Source: JALOAR01 sp041649415 (lineage in GTDB: Bacteria > Patescibacteriota > Minisyncoccia > UBA6257 > Colwellbacteraceae). Taken from it: a stretch of DNA of 64,000 nucleotides. The position numbers and the translations under genes are program-made. The DNA lies in assembly GCA_041649415.1 (NCBI GenBank), contig JBAZND010000002.1:124001-188000 (forward strand), in the 5' to 3' direction. The first letter of the stretch is position 1. Every line of letters begins with the position of its first letter. This document shows positions 8,513 through 15,919 of this stretch, one piece after another. The notes under the pieces are model-generated. The model searched no databases, was not told where the DNA came from, and saw nothing but the letters and a program-made list of their open reading frames with translations.

Positions 8513-8691
8513 GAGGCTTTTTTAACGCCCGGGATCATTCCTTTTGAGGCAAGTTCTCTAAAGCAAATACGGCAAAGGCCGAAATCTCTGATATAGCCGT
8601 GTTTGCGTCCGCATTTAAAACAGCGATTTACGGTTCGCGTGCTGAATTTGGGTTTTTTCTTAGCTCTCGCTATTACTGATTCTTTGGCCAT
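8506..8691 (-). CDS. rpsN: Ribosomal protein uS14, zinc-binding short type
   Basis: A 61-residue type Z S14 with an intact zinc ribbon: CFKCG near residue 24 and CRICF near 40, followed by the conserved ELASKGMIPGVKKASW tail. The short zinc form lacks the central insertion of enterobacterial S14. Confidence 0.97.
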   Translation of the reverse strand: MAKESVIARAKKKPKFSTRTVNRCFKCGRKHGYIRDFGLCRICFRELASKGMIPGVKKASW

Positions 8692-8700
8692 GATGCAAAT

Positions 8701-9198
8701 TTAAGCAGTTACTAATGGTATTCCTTTTTCTTTGAAGAAATCAATGGCTTCTTTCCGGCTTAATCCCTCCGTAACAAGCGTGACTTCAAGACCAAAAGTC
8801 ACCCTTGAAGACTCGGGGTTTGCTTCCGGAAAGACGAATTGATCTTTGAAGCCGATGCTTAAATTGCCCGCTCCATCAACCTTACTTTCCGATATTCCCC
8901 TAAAGTCCCTGACGCGCGGAAGAACGGCTTCGGATAATTTAACGAAGAAATTTTCTTTTCTTTTTCCGCGGAGCGTGGCAACGATGCCCACGACGTCATT
9001 TTGTCTGACTTTAAATCCGGCGACAGATTTTTTCGCTTTTCTTACGGCCGGTCTTTGGCCGACGATCATTGAGAGTTCGGAGATGACTTCCGGAAGGATT
9101 TTTTCTTCAAACTGAGCGTTCATGCCGCGCATTTTCCCGACTCCCACGGAAACGACAATCTTGAAAAGGCTATTCAGTTTTTTTTCTGTTTTTTTCAT
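8701..9198 (-). CDS. rplE: Ribosomal protein uL5
   Basis: A 165-residue protein of the central protuberance, contacting 5S rRNA and P-site tRNA; slightly shorter than the usual 179. Typical blocks are KIVVSVGVGKM, GQRPAVRKAKKSVAGFKVRQ, LPRVRDFRGIS and the C-terminal GLEVTLVTEGLSRKEA. The N-terminal helix is shortened. Confidence 0.96.
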   Translation of the reverse strand: MKKTEKKLNSLFKIVVSVGVGKMRGMNAQFEEKILPEVISELSMIVGQRPAVRKAKKSVAGFKVRQNDVVGIVATLRGKRKENFFVKLSEAVLPRVRDFRGISESKVDGAGNLSIGFKDQFVFPEANPESSRVTFGLEVTLVTEGLSRKEAIDFFKEKGIPLVTA

Positions 9199-9205
9199 GC
9201 TGGCT

Positions 9206-9511
9206 TTAGAATTTTCCCTTGCATTTCTTGCAAACTCTTTGTTTTTTGTCTTCTGTGACGGAGAAGCCTATCCTTGACGGCTTATGACACGACGGACAAA
9301 TAATCATAACGTTATTTACGGATACGGGTTGCGGAACGGAGATGATTTGGCCTTTCTCTCCTTGTTTTTTCGGCCGGATGGATTTTTTGACTTGATTCAG
9401 ACCGTGAACAATAACTCTGCCGCTTTCGGGGAACACCAAATCAACCTTGCCGTTTTTGCCGCGGTCTTTGCCTTTCATAATCATTACGTTGTCTCCTTTT
9501 CTTATCTTCAT
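9206..9511 (-). CDS. rplX: Ribosomal protein uL24
   Basis: A 101-residue KOW-domain protein that initiates large-subunit assembly. MKIRKGDNVMIMKGKDRGK is the KOW motif. The ATG at 9511 is chosen because it is 4 nt after the rplN stop; the longer reading from 9553 would overlap rplN. The C-terminal half has two CxxC pairs (CPSC, CKKC), a zinc-ribbon form. Confidence 0.95.
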   Translation of the reverse strand: MKIRKGDNVMIMKGKDRGKNGKVDLVFPESGRVIVHGLNQVKKSIRPKKQGEKGQIISVPQPVSVNNVMIICPSCHKPSRIGFSVTEDKKQRVCKKCKGKF

Positions 9512-9515
9512 GATT

Positions 9516-9884
9516 TTAGACAATGTCTTCGGCGAGCGAAACGATTTTTTCAAAACCTTTTTCTTTAAGTTCGCGAGGAATAGGCCCGAATATGCGAGTT
9601 CCCACCGGCTCCTTCTTTACGTTTATGATAACGGCGGCGTTGTCGTCAAAGCGAACGTAAAGACCTCCCTTTCTCCTGAGGTTTGTTCGCGCGCGAACGA
9701 TAACAGCTTTAACGATGTCTTTTTTCTTGATTGCTTTTCTCGGTTCGGCTACTTGGACAGAAGCTATGATCGTATCGCCCAATCGGGCAAATTTTTTACG
9801 ACTACCGCCAAGAATGCGAAAACAGCGGACTGTTTTGGCTCCTGAATTATCGGCAATTTTAATAACTGATCTTTCTTGAATCAT
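9516..9884 (-). CDS. rplN: Ribosomal protein uL14
   Basis: A 122-residue beta-barrel protein at the subunit interface, exactly the usual length. MIQERSVIKIADNSGAKTVR and the C-terminal RIFGPIPRELKEKGFEKIVS are family signatures. Confidence 0.98.
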   Translation of the reverse strand: MIQERSVIKIADNSGAKTVRCFRILGGSRKKFARLGDTIIASVQVAEPRKAIKKKDIVKAVIVRARTNLRRKGGLYVRFDDNAAVIINVKKEPVGTRIFGPIPRELKEKGFEKIVSLAEDIV

Positions 9885-9887
9885 GAT

Positions 9888-10142
9888 TTATAAAAGTTTT
9901 CCTGTAACTCTCCAATTCTTCTCTTTAGAGAGAGGCCTTGTTTGTTCTATGATAACCCTGTCCCCGACGTGGTAAGCGTTCTTTTCATCATGCGCTTTGA
10001 ACTTTTTATTGATAATAAACTGCTTTCCATACTTTTCCGCCTTTCGCACGCGCAAAACGGAGACCACAACAGTTTTCGCCATTTTATCAGAGACCACAAC
10101 GCCTTCGAGTTTTCTTGTTTTTTTATCGGTATTTATAGTCAT
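9888..10142 (-). CDS. rpsQ: Ribosomal protein uS17
   Basis: An 84-residue OB-fold 16S-binding protein. Core motif GVVVSDKMAKTVVVSV and the C-terminal VIIEQTRPLSKEKNWRVT are clear. The ATG at 10142 (MTINTDKK) directly follows the rplP stop; a start at 10154 would overlap rplP. L29 (rpmC), which normally lies between rplP and rpsQ, is missing. Confidence 0.95.
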   Translation of the reverse strand: MTINTDKKTRKLEGVVVSDKMAKTVVVSVLRVRKAEKYGKQFIINKKFKAHDEKNAYHVGDRVIIEQTRPLSKEKNWRVTGKLL

Positions 10143-10143
10143 G

Positions 10144-10554
10144 TTACTTAACAACTACTTTGGTTTTAACGGGAAGCTTATGACCGGCGATGCGAAAGGC
10201 GGCTCTTGCAATGCTTTCGCTTACTCCATCCATCTCAAAAATAATCCGACCTGGTTTTACCGGACAGACGTAATGGTCAACAGCTCCTTTGCCGGCACCC
10301 ATGGTGACCTCCGGCGGTTTTTGAGTTATCGGCTTATCGGGGAAAATGCGGATCCAAATTTTGCCTTCCCTTTTAATGAAGTTTGAAAGTGCCTTTCTTG
10401 CCGCTTCAATCTGGGCAGAAGTGATCCATGACGAACCGAGCGATTGCAGGCCGTAAGAGCCAAAAGAAAGCTCCAAACCGCGCGTTTCAACTACTCTTTT
10501 AAGAGAGCGCCCCTTTTGCCATTTTCTATGTTTTACTTTCTTCGGTATCAGCAT
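10144..10554 (-). CDS. rplP: Ribosomal protein uL16
   Basis: A 136-residue protein next to the A-site and central protuberance. Typical MLIPKKVKHRKWQKGR start, ITSAQIEAARKALSNFIKR, and the PVTQKPPEVTMGAGKGAVDH-like signature. The next gene downstream is rpsQ rather than rpmC. Confidence 0.97.
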   Translation of the reverse strand: MLIPKKVKHRKWQKGRSLKRVVETRGLELSFGSYGLQSLGSSWITSAQIEAARKALSNFIKREGKIWIRIFPDKPITQKPPEVTMGAGKGAVDHYVCPVKPGRIIFEMDGVSESIARAAFRIAGHKLPVKTKVVVK

Positions 10555-10558
10555 GTTT

Positions 10559-11260
10559 TTACTTATTTATTGCTCCCATGGTGGCGTCTTTATCTTTAAA
10601 AACCTCGCCTTTATAGACCCAGACTTTTATACCAATAGTTCCGTAAGTAGTAAAGGCGGTTGTCTCCCCATAATCAACATCTGCCCTAAGGGTAGTTAAA
10701 GGAAGACTTCCGGCGGTAAGCCATTCTGTTCTTGCGATTTCCGCTCCATCCAAGCGTCCGCCCACTTTGATTTTTATACCTTTTACTCCTCTTGTCGCCA
10801 TCGTTTCATCAAGATATTTTTTAATGGTTCTCCTAAATTTATAACGGCGTTCCAAATCGGAGGCGATATTTTCAGCGACAACTTGAGCTGATATTTCTCC
10901 TCTTGGTAATTCTGCGACGTTAAGACTTATGTTTGGAACCGATTCGTTAATTTTATTCTTTTTTCTTAACTTAATAATTCCTCTTATGACTTCTTTATTT
11001 AAATCTTCTATGCCTTTTCCGCCGCGGCCAATGATAAGACCCGGTCGAGCGGCTTTAATAAATATTCGGTAAGCATTTGCTGTGCGTTCAATATTAATGC
11101 TGACAATTCCTGCTTGCGATAACTTTTTAGAAATGATGTTTCTTACGAGAACGTCCTCTTCAAGAAATCGTCTGGTTTTTTTGGCGTTGCCGATCCAACG
11201 AGAATTCCATCCCCTCAATATTCCTAGTCGCAATGAATTTGGTTTAATCTTGTGTCCCAT
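10559..11260 (-). CDS. rpsC: Ribosomal protein uS3
   Basis: A 233-residue protein of the mRNA entry channel. The N-terminal MGHKIKPNSLRLGILRGWNS, a KH domain with GLIIGRGGKGIEDLNKE (around residues 75-95) and the C-terminal domain with IKVGGRLDGAEIARTEW are all present. Confidence 0.98.
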   Translation of the reverse strand: MGHKIKPNSLRLGILRGWNSRWIGNAKKTRRFLEEDVLVRNIISKKLSQAGIVSINIERTANAYRIFIKAARPGLIIGRGGKGIEDLNKEVIRGIIKLRKKNKINESVPNISLNVAELPRGEISAQVVAENIASDLERRYKFRRTIKKYLDETMATRGVKGIKIKVGGRLDGAEIARTEWLTAGSLPLTTLRADVDYGETTAFTTYGTIGIKVWVYKGEVFKDKDATMGAINK

Positions 11261-11265
11261 TTTGT

Positions 11266-11817
11266 TTATACGGCTTTTCTTCTGAACATTCTCTTAATCG
11301 AGCCTTCAGTTTTTGTCGCTTTAACGTTTTCTTTTTTGATTTCTTTCTTTTCTTTTTTCTCCTGTTGCTCGGACTTCACCTCATTTTTCTCCCGAATGGT
11401 TTTTGGAGCTTTGGCGTGTTTACCCTCTTTTTTAGATTTCTTCACAGGTTTCGGTTCCGCGAGCGCAAACCGACCTTTTTTATCGGCGTTTTCAGCAAGC
11501 ACTATTGTGACGTGAGAAAATTTTTTGAGTAAAGGTGTTGCCATACCTCTTGCACGAGGGAGCCATCGCTTCAATACCGGTCCTTCATCGGCTCGAATAG
11601 ACTTAACATAGAGCTTATCGACGGAAATGTTCTTATTTTTCGCATTGGCGACAGCGCTGCGCAAGAGCTTTAAGATCGGACGCGCGGCGCGTTCTTTTCT
11701 AAACAAGAGCTGCGCCTCCGCGTCACCCGCAGAAAGACCCATAATAACGCGGATGACCGCTCGAACTTTCCTCGGAGCGATGTCTAGTCTATTCAATTTT
11801 GCCGTAATTTCCGTCAT
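11266..11817 (-). CDS. rplV: Ribosomal protein uL22 with long charged C-terminal tail
   Basis: A 183-residue protein; the core (about 1-115) is the normal tunnel-lining L22, with RLDIAPRKVRAVIRVIMG and the hairpin VKSIRADEGPVLKRWLPRAR. From about residue 118 there is a roughly 65-residue extension almost entirely of K, E, A and P ending in RMFRRKAV, which is predicted to be disordered. Such tails occur in some lineages; its function is unknown. Confidence 0.95.
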   Translation of the reverse strand: MTEITAKLNRLDIAPRKVRAVIRVIMGLSAGDAEAQLLFRKERAARPILKLLRSAVANAKNKNISVDKLYVKSIRADEGPVLKRWLPRARGMATPLLKKFSHVTIVLAENADKKGRFALAEPKPVKKSKKEGKHAKAPKTIREKNEVKSEQQEKKEKKEIKKENVKATKTEGSIKRMFRRKAV

Positions 11818-11822
11818 TTGCG

Positions 11823-12137
11823 TTATTTAGTCGCCGTTCCAGCGGCTGTAGTTGCGGCGGCAGCTCCTCTTTCGGCTTCTTTCTGAAGTTTTCCGCCATG
11901 ACGAACAAACTTCTTTGTGGGCGCGAACTCGCCAAGTCTGTGTCCCACCATCTCCTCTGTAACTTTAACCTCAACGAAGTTTTTCCCGGTGTGCACCATA
12001 AAAGCGCAGCCGACCATTTCCGGAGCGATTTCCGAAGACCGAGACCAAGTTTTGATGGGTGTTACTTTATCGGAAGCCAGCGCTTTTTTCAAAAGCTTTT
12101 TATCAACGTAAGGTCCTTTTTTTGCGCTTCGCGACAT
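11823..12137 (-). CDS. rpsS: Ribosomal protein uS19
   Basis: A 104-residue head protein of the small subunit. MSRSAKKGPYVDKKLLKK and GHRLGEFAPTKKFVRHGGK are diagnostic. An alanine/threonine-rich tail of about 12 residues follows the usual end. Confidence 0.97.
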   Translation of the reverse strand: MSRSAKKGPYVDKKLLKKALASDKVTPIKTWSRSSEIAPEMVGCAFMVHTGKNFVEVKVTEEMVGHRLGEFAPTKKFVRHGGKLQKEAERGAAAATTAAGTATK

Positions 12138-12142
12138 AGTGT

Positions 12143-12982
12143 TTATTTTCTGTGCTTTTTAATTCTCCTTTTGACTATAAGAGAGTTAGACCATTTTTTC
12201 TTATCCCTTGTTTTTCGGCCCCCCGTAATCTTACCCCAAGCGGTTTTCGGCTTTCTTGTTCCCCTTGGCTGACGGCCTTCACCGCCACCGTATGGATGGT
12301 CGCAAGGATTCATGGCTGTGCCTCTAACAGTCGGCCTAATACCCATACCTCTAACTCTGCCTGCCTTACCGATATTTACGAGCTGCCAATCGGGATTTGA
12401 GACTTGGCCAAGAGAAGCAAATCCGTCCCATAAAACTTTTCTTACTTCGCCCGAGGTCATTTTGAGATGAGTGAATCCAGCATCGTGCCCCTGCACTACT
12501 ACGTATGAACCGGCAGAGCGAGCGAGTTGACCTCCTTTGCCGGGGTTGATTTCCACATTGTGAACGATATAGCCCACGGGAACGTTTTTAAGCCTCATGC
12601 GATTTCCCGGATTAAGCGGCGCAGATTCGGCCACAAGCACCTTATCCCCTACTTTTACCTCTTTCGGAGCTAAAGCATATCTTCTTTCTCCATCTTTATA
12701 GAGAAGCTTCATTATAAAAGCCGTTCTGTAGGGATCATATTCCAACGTCTCAATTTTGGCGGGAATATTAATCTTATCAAGCGCGACAAAGTCAACTAAC
12801 CGATATATTTTTTTATTGCCTCCGCCCTGATGGCGAACGGTAATGCGGCCTTGGTTGTTTCTCCCAGACTTGGTATTAATTTTCATCATAAGGTTCCTGT
12901 CAGGTTTGACGTTCGTCAAAACGCCGTAGTCGGGACTACTCATATGCCTTCTTGATGGAGTTGTCGGATTAAACTTTTTCAT
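12143..12982 (-). CDS. rplB: Ribosomal protein uL2
   Basis: A 279-residue core protein near the peptidyl transferase centre. MKKFNPTTPSRRHM start, KSGRNNQGRITVRHQGGGNK, and the essential histidine region RGTAMNPCDHPYGGGEGR are present. The ATG at 12982 lies inside the end of rplW (14-bp overlap); an upstream start at 13012 would extend the overlap and is not family-like. Confidence 0.97.
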   Translation of the reverse strand: MKKFNPTTPSRRHMSSPDYGVLTNVKPDRNLMMKINTKSGRNNQGRITVRHQGGGNKKIYRLVDFVALDKINIPAKIETLEYDPYRTAFIMKLLYKDGERRYALAPKEVKVGDKVLVAESAPLNPGNRMRLKNVPVGYIVHNVEINPGKGGQLARSAGSYVVVQGHDAGFTHLKMTSGEVRKVLWDGFASLGQVSNPDWQLVNIGKAGRVRGMGIRPTVRGTAMNPCDHPYGGGEGRQPRGTRKPKTAWGKITGGRKTRDKKKWSNSLIVKRRIKKHRK

Positions 12983-13205
12983 TAATGGTTTGTCCCGCTT
13001 TAAGAGCGACAATCGCCTTTTTGGTCTTACCTATACGCACTGTTCTCACTGAAACGACATTTATCTTATGAGTCTTTTCAAGCGTCTTTTTAATTTCACT
13101 CTTATTGGCGTTTCGAACAACGTCAAAAACGTATTTATTTTCGTTTTTGAGAAGAGTGGCCTTCTCGGTAACGTGGGGGTGTTTTATGAGTCCTTTATGC
13201 GGCAT
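12969..13205 (-). CDS. rplW: Ribosomal protein uL23, shortened
   Basis: Only 78 residues; bacterial L23 is usually 93-100. The conserved start HPHVTEKATLL and core AEIKKTLEKTHKINVVSV-like segment are present, but the loop that normally follows (the tunnel-reaching hairpin with basic GKxKRxGRxxGR sequence) is reduced to KTKKA before the final IVALKAGQ strand. L23 is the docking site for trigger factor and SRP at the tunnel exit. Confidence 0.93.
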   Translation of the reverse strand: MPHKGLIKHPHVTEKATLLKNENKYVFDVVRNANKSEIKKTLEKTHKINVVSVRTVRIGKTKKAIVALKAGQTINEKV

Positions 13206-13818
13206 GGTAGTGATTTTCTATCGCATTAATCGCCTCTTTTTCAAGCAGCACGTTTTTATAGCATAAAAGGTCATAGACGTTAAGCGACGCGGGACTTAAG
13301 CTTTTAATTTTCGGGATGTTAGCCGACGCTCTGTAAATATTTTTATTCCCGAGTGAAGGAATGATTAGAACGCTTTCTCCAAAAGGACGAATGAGATTTA
13401 TGGCCAGTTTTGTTTTAGGTTCGGCAACTGCAATAGATTCCACGACTTTAAGTTCTCCATCATTAAGCTTCTTTGAGAGAGCGCTAAACACCGCTGCTTG
13501 TCTCATTTTTTTGTTAATCTTTACGGCAAAAATTTTCTCTTTTGTCGGTCCGTGAGCGACGCCGCCTCCTTTCCAAATTGGAGAACGGATTGAACCATGT
13601 CTTGCCCGACCGGTACCTTTTTGCCTCCACGGTTTTTTGCCTCCTCCGCGCACTTCTCCTCGCCCTTTCGTGTGCGCCAAGGGCTGCCGTGCATTTGCGA
13701 GTTGCGCGTCAAGTACTTGCCTCACCAAATCAGGATTCCACGGAGCGTTAAAAATCTTCTCCGAAAGTTCAATTTCTCCCGTCGCCTTGGCTGTATTGTC
13801 ATAAAGTTCCACTTTCAT
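13195..13818 (-). CDS. rplD: Ribosomal protein uL4
   Basis: A 207-residue tunnel protein with the long internal loop intact (TKGRGEVRGGGKKPWRQKGT, then HGSIRSPIWKGGGVAHGP). The ATG at 13818 (MKVELYDN) is used because it is 4 nt after the rplC stop; the longer reading from 13881 would overlap rplC by 59 bp. In E. coli L4 autoregulates the S10 operon. Confidence 0.95.
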   Translation of the reverse strand: MKVELYDNTAKATGEIELSEKIFNAPWNPDLVRQVLDAQLANARQPLAHTKGRGEVRGGGKKPWRQKGTGRARHGSIRSPIWKGGGVAHGPTKEKIFAVKINKKMRQAAVFSALSKKLNDGELKVVESIAVAEPKTKLAINLIRPFGESVLIIPSLGNKNIYRASANIPKIKSLSPASLNVYDLLCYKNVLLEKEAINAIENHYHAA

Positions 13819-13822
13819 GGTT

Positions 13823-14248
13823 TTAGAGATAAATTTTGATTTTACTGCCGCGGGCGCCCGGGACGGAACCTTTAACGGCAAGCATTTTATTTTCTGCTAA
13901 CCATTCAACAATCTCTATATTCTTTAAAGTTTTCCTGTCTCCTCCCATGCGGCCAGCCATTTTTCTTCCGGGAATAACGCGCTGCGGACCCGTAGGGCCC
14001 AAGGAGCCAGGAGCTCTGTGACGATTTTTTTGACCGTGAGTTTTCGGTCCGCCGGCAAATCCGTGTCGTTTGACGACACCTTGAAAACCCTTGCCTTTGG
14101 AAACACCAATAACCTTACTTAAAAAAGCGCCCTCTTTAAGCTCGTTTTTTTCAGGATTTTCAACAAATATCCATGTAACCGGATAAATGTCACTCTCTCT
14201 GAAAACCTGATCCATTTTAACTTTTCGGCCAATAATGGGACTGGTCAT
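13823..14248 (-). CDS. rplC: Ribosomal protein uL3, internally shortened
   Basis: Only 141 residues, against about 205-210. The start (MTSPIIGRKVKMDQVF) and the functional tip (VSKGKGFQGVVKRHGF, SLGPTGPQRVIPGRKMAGRM) reaching the peptidyl transferase centre are intact, as is the C-terminal KGSVPGARGSKIKI. About 60 residues of the barrel domain between the first strands (PVTWIFVE) and the VxGVSKGKGF motif are missing, leaving a short NPEKNELKEGAFL link. The reading frame is continuous. Confidence 0.93.
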   Translation of the reverse strand: MTSPIIGRKVKMDQVFRESDIYPVTWIFVENPEKNELKEGAFLSKVIGVSKGKGFQGVVKRHGFAGGPKTHGQKNRHRAPGSLGPTGPQRVIPGRKMAGRMGGDRKTLKNIEIVEWLAENKMLAVKGSVPGARGSKIKIYL

Positions 14249-14267
14249 TTTAGTTGGTAAACCCCGT

Positions 14268-14320
14268 AAAAAAATAGCCGAGATAGCCTCGGTTATTTTT
14301 GTCGGTTAGCTCGGCTATTC
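14268..14320 (-). promoter_or_regulatory. Attenuator-like hairpin between rpsJ and rplC
   Basis: On the minus strand an 11-bp stem (14298-14288 with 14282-14272; one G-U pair) and 5-nt loop is followed by a run of T, the form of an intrinsic terminator, yet it lies inside the operon. A second copy of the stem's 5' arm (AATAGCCGAG, 14319-14310) is just upstream and can pair with the same 3' arm, giving a competing structure. This is the arrangement of a transcription attenuator controlling rplC and genes downstream. The ligand is unknown; a ribosomal protein is likely. Confidence 0.6.
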
Positions 14321-14335
14321 TTTCGCTTTCAGATA

Positions 14336-14641
14336 TTAAACCATTTTCACCTCTATGTCTACCCCCGCCGGGAGGTTCAGGTCGGAGAGTGATTCCATGA
14401 GACGTTGGCTGGGATTTAAGATGTCAATGATTCTTTTGTGAACCCGAAGCTCAAACTGCTCCCGGCTGTTTTTATAGACAAATGACGACCGATTAACAGT
14501 ATATTTTCTGAATTCCGTAGGTAACGGAATGGGTCCGATAATATCGGCGGCAGAGCGTTCCAGCACTTCAACTATCTGACGACAAGAGTTGTCTATCAGC
14601 CGCTGATCGTATGATTTGATTCTTAATCTCAGCTTATCCAA
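14336..14641 (-). CDS. rpsJ: Ribosomal protein uS10
   Basis: A 101-residue protein of the 30S head, also the NusE antitermination factor. Matches LRIKSYDQRLIDNSCRQIVE and GPIPLPTEFRKYTV. Here it is separated from rplC by an 87-bp gap holding the attenuator-like hairpin, and is directly downstream of tuf. Confidence 0.98.
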   Translation of the reverse strand: MDKLRLRIKSYDQRLIDNSCRQIVEVLERSAADIIGPIPLPTEFRKYTVNRSSFVYKNSREQFELRVHKRIIDILNPSQRLMESLSDLNLPAGVDIEVKMV

Positions 14642-14651
14642 AACAGTTTAA

Positions 14652-15845
14652 TTACTTGTTAATTTTGGTAACAACGCCCGCGCCCACGGTCTTACCTCCT
14701 TCACGAATGGCGAAACGCTGTTGCTCTTCAAGTGCGACTGGCGCGATCAAGGTAACGCCCACTTTCACCGTGTCTCCAGGCATAGCCATTTCGGTGCCTT
14801 CGGGAAGCTTAACTTCACCCGTAACGTCAGTTGTGCGAATGTAGAATTGCGGTTTGTATCCTCCAAATATCGGAGTATGGCGGCCGCCTTCTTCTTTGCT
14901 TAGAAGCAAGACTTCGGCGTCAAATTCGGTGTGCGGGGTAACAGAGCCGGGTTTTGTCAATACTTGACCGCGTTCAACATCTTCTTTTTTAACGCCCCTC
15001 AAAAGAATTCCTGTGTTATCTCCGGCCTGGCCTTCGTCAAGCTGTTTGTTGAACATTTCAATGCCGGTAACAACGGTTTTTATAGTCGGCTTTAGACCGA
15101 CAATTTCAACTTCATCGTTAAGTTTAACCTTTCCGCGCTCAATGCGACCGGTAACGACAGTGCCCCTTCCTTCAATCGTGAAGATATCTTCAATCGGCAT
15201 AAGAAATGGTTTATCAATGTCGCGCTTCGGTTCAGGAATATAAGTGTCCAAAGCGTTTACAAGCTCTAAGATAGGCTTGATGGCTTCATCATCCACGCCT
15301 CCAGCTTCAAGAGCCTTAAGGGCCGATCCGCGAATGACTGGAACCTCGTTCCCCGGATACTGATATTTGGAAAGAAGTTCTCTCACTTCGGCTTCCACTA
15401 AATCAATGAGTTCGGGGTCATCAACCATATCGGTCTTATTCAAAAATACGACAATTGCCGGAACGCCAACTTGTTTCGCGAGAAGAATGTGTTCTCTTGT
15501 TTGAGGCATTGCCCCGTCAGCGGCCGATACGACGAGAATTGCGCCGTCCATTTGCGCGGCGCCGGTAATCATGTTTTTGATGTAGTCGGCATGCCCAGGA
15601 GCATCAATGTGCGCATAGTGACGCTTTTCCGATTCGTATTCGGAATGATGCAGCGCGATTGTGATACCGCGAGCTTTTTCTTCAGGAGCATTATCTATCT
15701 GGTCGACTTTCTCCTCCTTCTTAGCTAGCCCTTTAAGGAAGAGTGCGTGAGTCAAAGCGGCGGTCAAAGTGGTCTTACCATGGTCAACGTGCCCGATGGT
15801 GCCGACATTGACATGCGGCTTTGAGCGTTCAAATTTTTCTGCCAT
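14652..15845 (-). CDS. tuf: Elongation factor Tu
   Basis: A 397-residue GTPase delivering aminoacyl-tRNA. G1 GHVDHGKT (residues 18-25), G3 DAPGHADY and G4 NKTD (usually NKCD) are visible, followed by beta-barrel domains 2 and 3 ending VGAGVVTKINK. It has its own strong promoter in the fusA-tuf gap, as expected for an abundant protein, and lies 10 nt upstream of rpsJ. Confidence 0.99.
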   Translation of the reverse strand: MAEKFERSKPHVNVGTIGHVDHGKTTLTAALTHALFLKGLAKKEEKVDQIDNAPEEKARGITIALHHSEYESEKRHYAHIDAPGHADYIKNMITGAAQMDGAILVVSAADGAMPQTREHILLAKQVGVPAIVVFLNKTDMVDDPELIDLVEAEVRELLSKYQYPGNEVPVIRGSALKALEAGGVDDEAIKPILELVNALDTYIPEPKRDIDKPFLMPIEDIFTIEGRGTVVTGRIERGKVKLNDEVEIVGLKPTIKTVVTGIEMFNKQLDEGQAGDNTGILLRGVKKEDVERGQVLTKPGSVTPHTEFDAEVLLLSKEEGGRHTPIFGGYKPQFYIRTTDVTGEVKLPEGTEMAMPGDTVKVGVTLIAPVALEEQQRFAIREGGKTVGAGVVTKINK

Positions 15846-15889
15846 TTAAACTGATCTTTGTTGGTTAATTAAAATTTTACGACTTTAGA

Positions 15890-15918
15890 ATTCTAGCGGC
15901 GACTTGACTAAGTGTCAA
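15890..15918 (-). promoter_or_regulatory. tuf promoter
   Basis: Minus strand TTGACA (15918-15913), 17-bp spacer, TAGAAT (15895-15890), close to the sigma-70 consensus. Predicted start near 15883, giving a leader of about 38 nt without a clear Shine-Dalgarno. It allows tuf and the S10 genes to be transcribed independently of rpsL-rpsG-fusA. Confidence 0.7.
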
Positions 15919-15919
15919 A

